The notes under the pieces: model-generated | Told to the model about the DNA's origin: nothing | What the model saw: only the letters and a program-made list of their open reading frames with translations | Databases searched by the model: none | Translations under genes and position numbers: made by a program | Origin: Pipra filicauda | Taxonomy: Eukaryota > Chordata > Aves > Passeriformes > Pipridae | DNA: 64,000 bases | Direction of reading: 5' to 3' | Assembly (NCBI RefSeq): GCF_003945595.2 | Contig: NW_024104365.1 | Coordinates: forward strand, 8,279,049-8,343,048 | Shown here: piece after piece, positions 1 through 10,993 of the stretch | Layout: every line of letters begins with the position of its first letter | Numbering within the stretch: the first letter of the stretch is position 1

Positions 1-1088
1 CCAGGAGTTAGAATACTCCAGGGACCATTCTCAATAGGTGAGTTACGTGCAGTCAACCTGTTCTGGAAGCTGTGAGAGTTTAGATCCAGGCTTTTCCTTG
101 CCAGTTGGCCTCAATGCCCAGGAATGTTCCCAAACATGTGTAATAATTGGTGTATATGTGGCTGTGGGACCAGCTGTGCTGAAACTGGAGGACTGTTAAA
201 GTCAGCCCACATCAAATGAAGAGCTGGTCCTCATGTTAATTTGATGAAAAACATGGAATGAGCTTACATGGGTCCACATCTCCAGGCCACCAGTCTATTT
301 ATCATTAACCTGCACCCTCCAGACCGGAAAATAGTGAGTCTGAAAGTGTGAACCTGCCTTGTGAGTCTTCGGGGGGATCCCACATCCCCCTTGGAGAAGT
401 TTGCATGGGTGTTTCCTGGGCCGAATATTTTCATGGGCCACTTCCCAAGGCTAAAAAGGGAACAAGTCCATTGACTTCAGAGGTTGTTTTGAGTGAGTGA
501 TGCGAGTACACAAATGACACCCTAGAGGTTGTTCATGCATCCAAGGTAAGCAAGAAAGCCCTTCATAAACAAGCAGATTGCACTCTTTCTGTGGGAAAAG
601 TACTCCTGAAAGATGGAATGAAGCTGACACTGACACATATCCTCATGCCTGGGAGGTCTTGGTGGGCCTAGTGTGGGTAACACTAACTTCCACTGTCTGA
701 CACAGCGCTAAGACTCTTGCAAATTTAAGCTGACTGCATCTGTGTTAAACACCCATTTAACTTTTTTCATTTACATAAAAGAGACCAACTGGCAGTTATC
801 CTCTATTTAAAGCCCTAAGGCCAAGGAAAACTGTGCTCCAGTGAAATCTGAGTTAGGATGTTGAAGACAGGACTGCTCTGATTAATTAAAGGGTAAGCAA
901 AGCTAAGAAGTAGCTTAAACAAATATCTTTGTCATCTGATGTACTTGCTATTGCAGTAGAGTTCTCTGTTCTCCTCACAGAGGACCTTGCAGTATTCTGA
1001 CCTCCCTCACCTCTGCCCACCGGTAATCTCTAGTCACCTCTTACCTTCAGAACTCACGGCACATTAACACCTCAGATGACCTTCCTAG
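1..1088. other. EFHC1 intron, left edge of window
   Basis: There is no exon, RNA gene or clear repeat here. The stretch ends in a pyrimidine-poor but usable acceptor (CTTCCTAG at 1081-1088) before the first visible EFHC1 exon. Earlier EFHC1 exons must lie left of the window. Confidence 0.6.
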
Positions 1089-4000
1089 GTGTTCATGGAG
1101 AGCCAGGGAATTGTACTGAACCCTCCAGAGCAATTGGTTTCGGATCCTTACATAGAACAGCGCCGGACGCCTGTGCAAAAGCCCATCGTGCCAGCAGGTC
1201 CCGACCCCCTCTGGCAGTTCCTGACCTACGACACAAAGGTGAGAGAGCTGGAGATTACCCACATACTGTGGGATTACCCATAGTACCCACTCATAAAGCA
1301 CCTCCAATCCTGTGTCCAGTTGTGGGCCCCTCACTTCAGGAAAGACATTGAAGGGCTGGAGCGTGTCCAGGGAAGGGAAAGGAGCTGGGGAAGGGGCTGG
1401 AGCACCAGGAGCAGCTGAGGGAGCTGGGGCGGCTCAGCCTGGAGAAAAGGAGGCTCAGGGAGTCCTTCTTACCCTCTGCAACTCCCTGACAGAACAGTAG
1501 AGCCAGATGGAGGTTGAGCTCTGCTCCCAGAAAACAAGGGACAGGATGAGAGGAAATGGCCTCAAGCTGTGCCAGGGGAGGTTCAGGTTGGACATCAGGA
1601 ATATTTTCTTCATTGTAAGGGCTGTTAAACATTGGAAGGGACTGCTCAGGGAAATGGTGGAGTCACCATCCCTGGAGGTGTCAAAGAAACAATTGGATGT
1701 GGCACTTAGTGCCATGATCTAGTTGACAAAGTCAAGGTTGGTCAAAGGTTGGACTCCATGATCTAAGAGTTTTTTTCCAGCCTAGATGATTCTGTGATTA
1801 CAGACTATATGTGCCATTGAAACCCAAATCTGCAACCTCCATCATTCTAAAACACCTCAGTCTGCTGAAGAGACTCCAGATTTGCTCCTTTCGTGGCTTT
1901 AGTGAGAAACAGGACCTTTTATGTTTTTTCTGGGCTTTGTGCCTTGTAAACTCTTGCCAGCTCCTTTTTAGATTGCAGAGTATCCATTGCTCTCTTGCTT
2001 TCTGTTGGGATGAGATAAGCCACCTGCCTCTGGAATTTAGCATCCAGATGCAGTTCTATTACGAATGGTTGTGCTGCATCCACTCCTCTCTTCCCCCAAA
2101 ACATTGATGCCAGGTGCCAGAGCAGGCAATTTCAGACAAACAAAACTGCCACTTGTTCTGACTGAGTTCTCCCTGTGCACACAGCCGACTAACACTGGCC
2201 TCCCTGCTCCTCTGGATCTTCTTTTCATGTAGCAACAGTTTAAGGAACCCTATGGACTACATCCATACTAGAAAATGAACCAGGGCTGGGATACAACCCA
2301 AGTTCTGCATGTTGTCTCTGGCCAGCTATCAATCAAACATCTCCCGGCCATCAGCTATGGGTTAGCACAGACCAGGATTGTATCCAGATACTATTTTGGA
2401 TGTGTTCCACCTTTTTTGAGTGGAACAGGCAGTTTTGCTATGTGGATGTAAGCTGGGCCACACCTTCCAGTTTACTGCCAGTTTAGCCTTGGTGGCTACT
2501 GGGCTGCCTGTTCAGGAGCTGGACCTTGGGGAACTCTTGAGCATCTCAGCATGAGCAGTTTGATTTCTTGGCATCAAAAGATGATTCAGATCCATGATTG
2601 TCTGCTTCTCTTTTCTCCACCCCAGGTCCTTCGCTTCTACGCCATATGGGATGACACAAACCACCCCTTTGGTGACCAGCATCGTTGCATCATCCATTAC
2701 TTCTTGGCAGATGACACAGTGGAGGTTCGGGAAGTGTACAGTAGAAACGATGGGAGAGACCCATTCCCAGTCCTGATGAAACGCCAGCGCTTGCCCAAAA
2801 CCCTCGCAGAAAAGAAAAGTAAGTTTAGATTGGCACATCTGTCTGGGCTAAAGTGCCTTGGTGGGTGGACACGTCCATGGTGGCTGGGCCAGAGATACAC
2901 TGCCTCTGGAGAAACTTGGCTGAGAACACTCCAAGTGTCACTGTTTTATAGTCAAAGTTCTTTAAGTGATCACGAAATTCTTTATCTTTTGGGAAACAGT
3001 GGCAGGACAGCAGTGCCAACAGCTCCCTGGAGCTATTTATACAGCTTGCTTTTATATTCCTTTTCACTTAGAAATGTTAACATCTACCTGATTAATTTAC
3101 TTTTCCTTTTGCTCCATTGTCCTTAGTGGGCTTCCCAAGCTGTGTGCTGGAGATCACTAATGAGGAGGTACTTGAGTGGTACTCACCCAGAGATTTTGCT
3201 ATTGGCAAAACCATCACCCTCCTTGGACGCACCTTCTTAATCTATGATTGTGACAAGTTCACACAGAACTTCTATCGGGAAAAATTTGGGATCACAGACT
3301 TCCAGCCACTGCAAATCAGTGAGAAACCACTCGAAAAAGTTCCACAGGTACTGCAAACAATTTCTGAAAGGGAGAAAGGAAAGAAGTAGTTGGTATAAGC
3401 TCTTATAATAAAGTAGAGGTTCAGTTTAGTGAGAACCTACAGAAAACAAGTTCAACTTAAAGAAAAAAAGCGAGTAATTTGAAGAAGACAAGGCAAGAAT
3501 GGTCATAATCGATATAAAAATGAAAATCTGGCTGCAGTCATACTACTGAACTCTCCTTACTCTCCAAAACAGTTTTGCCAAGTCCAGATTGCCTACTGGA
3601 GATGATCACAGTGCTTGTTACCTCCCAAACTGAGCCTAGGAATGGTTTGGAGTGTTAATTGACCTATAACATAGACATGGTGGGGATAGGTTACCAGTGT
3701 AACCAAATAGACGGTTGAGTTCCTGTGCACAGGAAGGTTTAGCTGGAACTAGATGATTTTAAGGTCCCTTCCAACCCAAACCATTCCATCATTCTATGAT
3801 TCTATAATACAGCCATAGTCTCTTTATTCAGAGAAATTACCTGGCTTTCTGATTTTTTTAATCCTCTTATATTTTCATTAAATCCAACACATGACCAGGC
3901 CAGTAGCATCTCTACTGGGTAGATTGTCACAGCTCTTGCTACCTGGTGACTGAAGATTTCCTTCCAAATTAGACAGGTTTTGATAAGCTGCCTTGCAAAC

Positions 4001-7000
4001 TTTGTCTTCTTCTCAGTTTCAGCTGTTTATGGTTGATATCTCCTCTGGATGCAGGTAATTCCTCCCCATAATGGTTTTGGCATGCCTGAAGACTCTCTCC
4101 AGAACTGCCTCCGCCTGATTCCAAAGCGTCCACAGAAAGATGTTATTAAGATGCTGGAGAATGATCTCAAGGTCCTGCGGTACCAGGCAGCCCTGGTAAG
4201 TGCTTTCCTTGGTGGAATAATGCCAGCTTGTGTGGTAGAGTCAGGAGGGTGGGAGGAGCAGCCTGCTCAGACAAGGCTGTTGGCAAATTCTTCTCTGTGC
4301 CAGTGGGAGAAGAGAGTTCCCCAAGCCAGCACGAGTGTCCCTCGGGGGATGCCAGGGGGCATCCTTGTGTGCTCGCTGTAACAATGAGCAGCACAAGAAG
4401 GTAGGAAAAAAAAAAACAACAAGGCCAGAAAGTACCAACCAGACATGCCACAAACCCACAGCCATTTATGGAAAAACTCCCACTGCCAGCGGCACGTGAC
4501 AGATGGCCCTGACTGGAACAGCCTTGCACTGGGCACTGTGCCCCTGCCTGCCTGAAACTGCTGCCATGAGCCAGAGCTTGATGTCTCTGCTGCTGGCTCC
4601 AGCACCTGCCCTTCTCCAGGCTAGTCCTGGATGCAGCAGCCAGGAAGGAGCTGTCCTAGCAGAGCAGCCAAGTGCCAGCGTAGAAGCTGGAGAGTCCGGT
4701 GTTTTCCAAGAGCATCCAGGCCCTGGCCTTTGTGCCAGCTTTCCAGTTGGTTTATGCAAGGAGCCTCTGGCACGTCCAGCAGTAGCAATGGCATTTCCTG
4801 TGCTGCCTGGTGCCTGCCCTCTCCAAACACCCTGGGTGAATAAGGGCTGGTTTCTTTTCCCTATTGTGCAGGAGCTCCCTAAAGGTCACAGCTGACAAGT
4901 TCAGATCCACTTAATTTTAAAGGAGGCAAGTAAACCCACTGGTGTGTCAGGGGAGTGACTTCCTGTGACTAAGAGCTGAAGCAGCACCAACCTCTCTCAG
5001 GCACTCAGTAGAATGAAAAAAATGTAACTTTAATACTGAATTTTACAGCCTCTCTGGGATGAATCATTCCATATAGGATATTCCTTTCTCTTGGATTATT
5101 CAGTCAGTGGAAATACTGAATATACTTGGTCACTGCAGCCTAGATTCTGCTGCTGTTGCCTGAGTAGAGCACATAACCTTTGAAATTCAGATAGTGAGTG
5201 CTGTCTAAGGCTTTGTTACACTATGTCGGCACACCAGGAGCTTTGTTTAGTCAGCAATAAAAAAAGCTGTGAGCTCTGGGTGCTTATGGGTGGGTTACCA
5301 GGTACTCCTGAGCACCCCAGGAAAGGAAAACCTGGTTGAAATGTTCTTTTCCAAACCCACTACCTTTGCTTTAGGAATCACCAGTCCCTGAGGACAGAAA
5401 TCGTCGTTTCATCCTCTCTTATTTCCTCTCTGATGACACGATCAGCATCTATGAACCCCCAATCCAAAACTCTGGCATCCCTGGAGGCAAATACTTAAAA
5501 AGGACCAGAGTTGCCAAGCCAGGGTCTACTCCAGAGGATCCCATATACTTTCAGCCCTCTGACTTCACCATTGGCTCTACAATTGAAGGTAAAATCCAGC
5601 CTGGATTGATAATACTCTGCTCTGATATGACATTTATTGCATGGACAGTGCATATCCCTTCCTTTGCTTGAAGGATTTGTTGCTTCTGGGTCTCATCACA
5701 TTTGAGCTTCCAGATCAGCAGGTGGTGTACACCGATATAATTCTGTTACTGTCAATGTCTGAACCTTTGAATCAGTGAAACTATTCTTACTTCAAGAAGT
5801 GAAACAAATAGCAGAGCTGGCTCAAAGCTGAGACCAGCCACAGGAGAGGAATCATGCTCCCTCCTGGATGAAGGGACTTGCCCATACTGAAACACAAGTA
5901 ACACTTCTTTCTTTCATGCCTCTTCCCCAGTGTTTGGCCACAGGTTTGTTATCACTGATGCTGACGAATATGTGCTTAATTACTTGGAAAGAAACGCAGA
6001 GAGTTTCCCTGCAACAACACTGCAATCCCTGAGGGATCATTTTCGCCCACGGAAGGCAGTAAAGGACACTGTCAACAAGTAGGCTACAAAGGATGGCGTT
6101 GTGGGGCTAAACAACACTCAGGGTTGACATCTAAGGGCATTTGCAGCAGCCTCCATGGGCTGGCTGCTCTGCTGGTTATTCAGCTACAAGAGCCTGTGTT
6201 TGGACACATACAGAGGGGGTGAAGTGTGTACAATAAAATGTCGTGGCTGGTGCTGACCCAAAACCCTTGTGGGACAGCTCTGGCTCATGAGCAGAGACAC
6301 TTTCAGCCAGATCATGGAATCACAGAATTTGGGTTAGAGGGGACCTTAAAGCTCATCTAGTTCCAACCCTTCTGCTGTGGACAGGGACACCTTTCTCTGG
6401 AACAGGTTGCTCAGAGCTCCATACAGCCTGATTTTGAACACTTCCAGGGATGGGGGGGGGGGCACCTTTTCCCAAAAGGCATCAGTTCACTGTAACAGAT
6501 GCTGCCAATTTGAGCTACTTGATCATTGCAGGCTTAGTGGGTGGTTGGTGGAGTCTTTTTTTTTTGACATTTGTTCCTTCTGTGCTTATCAGCCCATCAG
6601 AGCCTAGACCACAACCTCTTTTTTAGCTGTCTGGACTCATTTTGTGTGACCCAGTAACACCCATGTTCCCTCAGAACATTGTTTGGAGGCAATATCATGG
6701 TAGTTCAGGGGCTCTGCTTGAAACTTGAGTTGTCCACAGTTCCCAGGACTGTGGAACACACAGGGAAATGCTCCTTGTTCACACAAGTGTCACAGTAAGG
6801 CTGCCAGAATCAGCTTTTACATGAAATCCTGTTATTATTTTCTTCTGCAGTGACATCCCCAAGCAGGCCCTGGATGACTTAATTGAGGAGGTTCAGAAGG
6901 AGCTGAAGCTCCGTCACAGCTACTTGAACACCAGGAGGTTTCATGAGGCATTTCATCAGTGTGACAAGGATGGCTCTGGAATCATGGACAAAGGAATATT

Positions 7001-9190
7001 TTTGGACCTTTGTGATAGGTTGGAAGTGCCAACCAGCACCATTCTTCTTAAAAAGGTCAGGAGGAAGGGGTGTTCTGCTTTCCCTCCTGTAGTTCTTCCA
7101 AATGATCTCTTATAAAAACCAACCCTAACCAGCTGCTTTACCCTACAAAGAGGAACAGCTTCAAGAAAAGGGCAATAGAGTCCCAATTTAGAAAGGCTTT
7201 TGAGATGTTGGACTGAGCCTGTGTCTTAGAGCAGATAATAATTGCTGTCCTCAAAGGAAGGGGAAGAAATGTTACCCAGGTTGCCCCCCATGTTTGGCTG
7301 CACTGTCATGTGAAGCCTGAACATTCCTGCTGGCTCAGGTCTTGGATGAGCAGAAGAGGTGTTACATCATGATAGAGATCAGGGATAGGCTACTGCAGAC
7401 CTATGGAATGTCTGCCCAGCACAGTTGGGATTGAGTAGAGATGACACTGAGGTGCTTAGGGAATGAGCCTTAGGAAAGCTTAGAGATATTCTGGATTTTG
7501 CAGCAACTGAATTGAAGGTTTAAGAATTAAGTATTGTCCCAAAAAATTAAATAATAAGAGAGAAAGAAATTAGAATCATAACCACTTGGTTGACACAGCT
7601 GGGGACTGTGAGCAACAGCACGTGGAGATCACAGTCTGCACAGCAGAAAATGTGAGGGAAACTGAGAGAAGAATTCATGCAGCAGGGATGGAGGATCCTT
7701 TCAGGAATATGACTGGCAAGGGTGCTTCCTTAGCATCATATAACAGGCAGTAGATTAGTGGCCAGTAAAGGCAGACTCAGAGTTTAGAGAAATCTAGAAA
7801 CCAGAGGGACTAGTTCCCTTGCTAAAATAACAAATTTTCTAAACCAGCCAAGTGTGAGCATCCCAGCCATGGCTAGAAAGGTGCACGGGCAGGGGATTTG
7901 TGTCTCTGAATGTGGATGAATAAAGGCCCTGGCCAGCATCCAGGGCTTTCCTGTGCTAGAGTTCATCAGACCTCCCTCCACCCTGAGGAATTTACAGTGT
8001 GGTGGGTCCTTCCTGCTCCATCTGAGAATGGGAGAGGAAGTGACATGACTAAAACTAGCTGGAGAACCTGTGACAACTTAGACTAAACCTCTATGTTTGA
8101 AACCCCATTCTAGGGCTTACACACTAAAAACATCCCTCTTCTCTCTTGAAATCTTAATACCAGTGTTCCCAGAGCACTCGGGAGCGTGGCAGGGCTATAA
8201 ATTAAACACAGGGCAGAGTGTGAACTGCTGCCTGGGTTGGAGAGGAGCACAGCTGTCAGTCACACCAGAGCAAACCCCGGTGAATCTATCTCTGGGTGAC
8301 AAGGGGAAGAAGAATCCTTTCAAGGAACTGTGATATTAGACCTTTTCCATCTCCCTGGGTGTCAGAAGGAGATTAGTTATGCAATTAAAGAAACAAAAGC
8401 CCTCTTTCTTCCCCTTAAGCACTCAAAGGCTATAGCTCTGTAACACAATGCAGGGTCAGGCACGGACACCAGAACTGGCTCATTAGTCGGGCTGTCTCCG
8501 AGCTCAATTATCTGTGTCTCCCCTTCATGCCATGTGCACTCACCAAAGTGACACCAGGGAACAGGGACAGTTAGACACATAGCCCCCATCCCACTTTTGG
8601 CAGGGCTTTCTGGAAGATTTCCCGTGGCCTGTGTCAAGTCTGTGGCCATGCTTTGTATTTTTGTGGGTCTATTGCCACTGTCATGATGCCCAGAAGGAAA
8701 TCAAGATTAGACTCAAACACTTTAGCTCTTCTTACACAGATTAATGTCATCTATAGGCATTCAAGGTTGGACTTGGACCTTTAGATCAACAAGTCCAACC
8801 TTTAGACCATCAAGTCCAACTCTTAGATGGTTGGATTTGATGATCTAAAGGTTGGACTTGATCTTGCAGGTCTTTTCTAACATTAGTGATTCTATGCTTC
8901 TAAGTTTACCTGTGAATCAGGACTACCAAGGCTCTTCCAACAGGGGAATAGGATCTCCTGCTCTGACACAAAAGCAGTACCTCTGGGCACTTTCCCCTAA
9001 AAACCCCTCGATTTTGCAGCTTCTTCCAACTCTTTATGGTGTTTGTTGTTTTTTGTCCCCACAGCTCATTGACTATTGTTCCTGTGGAGAAGACTATGTA
9101 AACTACCGTGACTTCCTTCGAGCCTTCCCTAGTAATCTTTTCCCAGAACCTGAAGCACAAGACGAGCAGTTAAATACCCAGGTGACTTGA
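1089..9190 (+). CDS. EFHC1: EFHC1 (myoclonin-1), C-terminal eight coding exons
   Basis: EFHC1 is a microtubule-associated protein of ciliary axonemes and the mitotic spindle; human variants are linked to juvenile myoclonic epilepsy. Coding exons I can join with AG/GT borders and consistent phase: 1089-1238, 2626-2818, 3127-3347, 4055-4195, 5375-5588, 5931-6078, 6851-7055 and 9065-9190 (TGA 9188-9190), giving 465 residues. The human protein has about 640, so roughly the first 175 residues, including DM10 domain 1, lie left of the window. Visible residues about 50-165 form DM10 domain 2 ([30 protein letters not shown]). Residues about 230-330 form DM10 domain 3 ([35 protein letters not shown]). 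A helical stretch and an EF-hand-like loop ([12 protein letters not shown]) follow near residue 395. The last exon ends soon after the conserved [11 protein letters not shown]. The identification rests on strong family likeness; exon borders are my reading and were not aligned. Confidence 0.93.
1296..1800 (+). mobile_element. CR1 LINE 3' fragment
   Basis: About 500 bp in an EFHC1 intron, from the CR1 reverse-transcriptase end (CCTGTGTCCAGTTGTGGGCC) through TGGACTCCATGATC to the tail GATTCTGTGATT. Frames inside it are degraded. Confidence 0.85.
3738..3807 (+). mobile_element. CR1 tail fragment
   Basis: Contains TTTTAAGGTCCCTTCCAACC followed by ATTCTATGATTCTAT; lies in an EFHC1 intron. Confidence 0.8.
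6311..6480 (-). mobile_element. CR1 3' fragment
   Basis: Reverse-oriented tail (ATCATGGAATCACAGAATTT) with a run of nine or more G near 6453; EFHC1 intron. Confidence 0.8.
8761..8900 (+). mobile_element. CR1 tail with internal inverted repeat
   Basis: The tail motif (GGTCTTTTCTAACATTAGTG, ATTCTATG) is preceded by AAGTCCAACCTTTAGACCAT and its near-perfect reverse complement (arms 8791-8820 and 8830-8859). EFHC1 last intron. Confidence 0.65.
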
Positions 9191-9559
9191 AGACCTCGTG
9201 CTTCAAAAAGGATGTTCCAGTCTTCACCTTTGCTTCACTCACTCTCCCCCTTTCCATAGAACCAGTTAATTCCACCCTTATTTTGTTAACTTTTTTCTTC
9301 CCTAACCTCCCTCTGCCCTTTTGGCTACCACCAAACTTGACTTCACAACTGCTGGATGTTGAAATGAAACTCACAGAAGAAAATTTCTGAGAACCAAAGT
9401 TGGGTTCTCCTGTTGATCTCTCAACTTTTTAGTAAAGTATTTTAGAGAGCTGAAGCTCTGAAGCCTGGAGTGAAAACCACTCTAGTTTTCTTTGAGAGTC
9501 AAAAGGGCCCTTCACCCTCAAATAGTGAAGACTGCCAGTTTACATTGTTTTAAAATTGC

Positions 9560-9565
9560 AATAAA
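9560..9565 (+). terminator. EFHC1: EFHC1 poly(A) signal
   Basis: AATAAA lies 370 bases after the EFHC1 stop codon in an A/T-rich 3' UTR with no competing canonical signal between. Cleavage is expected near 9580-9590. Confidence 0.75.
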
Positions 9566-9589
9566 AATGCAGTTGCTATAAAAGTGTTA

Positions 9590-10980
9590 GTAAATCTCTT
9601 TTAAATGGAATTACCTCAATGGCTGGAATAGTTAAAGATTAAAATAAGGGAGGGGGGAAAACTCCACAAAGTGACATTTTGGATTTACTCGAAATGGGGT
9701 AGTGAGTTTAGCTATCTGGAGATAGCAGGGGTCTGGACACAAATCTGCTCACAGCAGCTCTGCACATTTTTAACAAAAGGTTGGGAGAATGGTTTTAGGA
9801 CTGAGATACCATCTAAACCCATCTTCTGCAGCCTGTCATCTCACCAGGCAGGGCTCCAAGGAAAAGGGAATACTGGCAGTTGGCATAGCAATAGAGTTAT
9901 GACACTTGTGCTCCACTTAGAGTCACATTACTCATCTCTCCACGAAGGTAAATGTGGCAGGGATGTTATCACCCCAAATGTCACCTGCCAGGTATTGCCA
10001 TGGAGCACAAATAAAAAGAAAAAGGCAGCTGTCATGCACACAGAGGAGAACAAAGCTCTTTAGAACAAAATGCTTCTTTAAACCAGCTTTTGTGCTGTGG
10101 ATTCTCACTTCCCCTCAGACAGCTGAGTCTCCACGTGACAGCTCCCTCCTGCTCCCCTTGTTCGGAAAGGTCACTCCTCTTCCCTTCTGGGCCCATTTTG
10201 TGCTGCTGATCACTCTGACCGAGGATCACTCCAGGTATCTCTGGTCCACCTCACTCTTCAAGAGACCAGGAGATTACGGATGAAATTACTGGAGCTGTAG
10301 AAAAGAAAGTCTGAAACTCTTTTCTGCACATGCTACAAAACAGTAACCGAATCCTGAGTCAAGTCATGTGGTATCCCTGGGCCAGCTGCACAAAGTATAC
10401 AATTTAACTCACCAAAAAATATGCGCCTAAACCACATCAGATAAATCATCTCCTCCAAATACCCTTTTCCTCCACTCCCTGTGATGAAGGCAGCCACAAG
10501 TAACGACCTCCGGAGCAGCTGCCTGTGTTGTGGACATGGGAAATGTGGGAAGATGAAGCCCAGCTGGAAGGGCATGGATTGACAGGACAAGGGGGAAAGG
10601 CTTTAAGCTGAGAGGGTATATTTAGACTGGATATTAGGAGGAAGGAATTCTTCCCTGTAAGGGTGGTGAGGCCCTGGCACAGGTTGCCCAGAGAAGCTGT
10701 GGCTGCCCCATCCCTGGAATTGTCCAAGGCCAGGTTGGATGGGGATCGGAGCAACCTGGGCTAGTGGGAGGTGTCCCTGCCCATGGCAGATGAGCTTTAA
10801 GGTCCCTTCCAACCAAACCATTCCATGATTCCATGAAGAGGAGGACACAAGATGCTGCAAAGGGAACAGATTAGCCTGGTATGACAGGAGAAAAGACCAG
10901 TCTAACCCATCACAGCTGCTTTGCCACATATACAGCTTAGGACTGATAAAGCATCACTGGACAGCAGCAGTGGAAGAATC
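9590..10980. other. Intergenic gap between convergent EFHC1 and TRAM2
   Basis: About 1.4 kb separates the EFHC1 poly(A) signal from the distal TRAM2 poly(A) signal. Apart from one plus-oriented CR1 fragment (10575-10838) I see no gene; the open frames here lack splice logic or recognisable domains. Confidence 0.55.
10575..10838 (+). mobile_element. CR1 3' fragment
   Basis: Carries GGTGGTGAGGCCCTGGCACA and the tail CCATTCCATGATTCCATGA. It sits in the gap between EFHC1 and TRAM2. Confidence 0.85.
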
Positions 10981-10987
10981 TATGCCT

Positions 10988-10993
10988 TTTATT
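10988..10993 (-). terminator. TRAM2: Distal TRAM2 poly(A) signal (candidate)
   Basis: AATAAA on the minus strand at the far end of the repeat-poor block downstream of TRAM2, just before a CR1-containing intergenic stretch. Confidence 0.4.

Noticed and set aside
1296..1800. Coding-like frames within the first CR1 copy
   Set aside because: They are remnants of CR1 reverse-transcriptase 3' sequence with stops and no intact domain.
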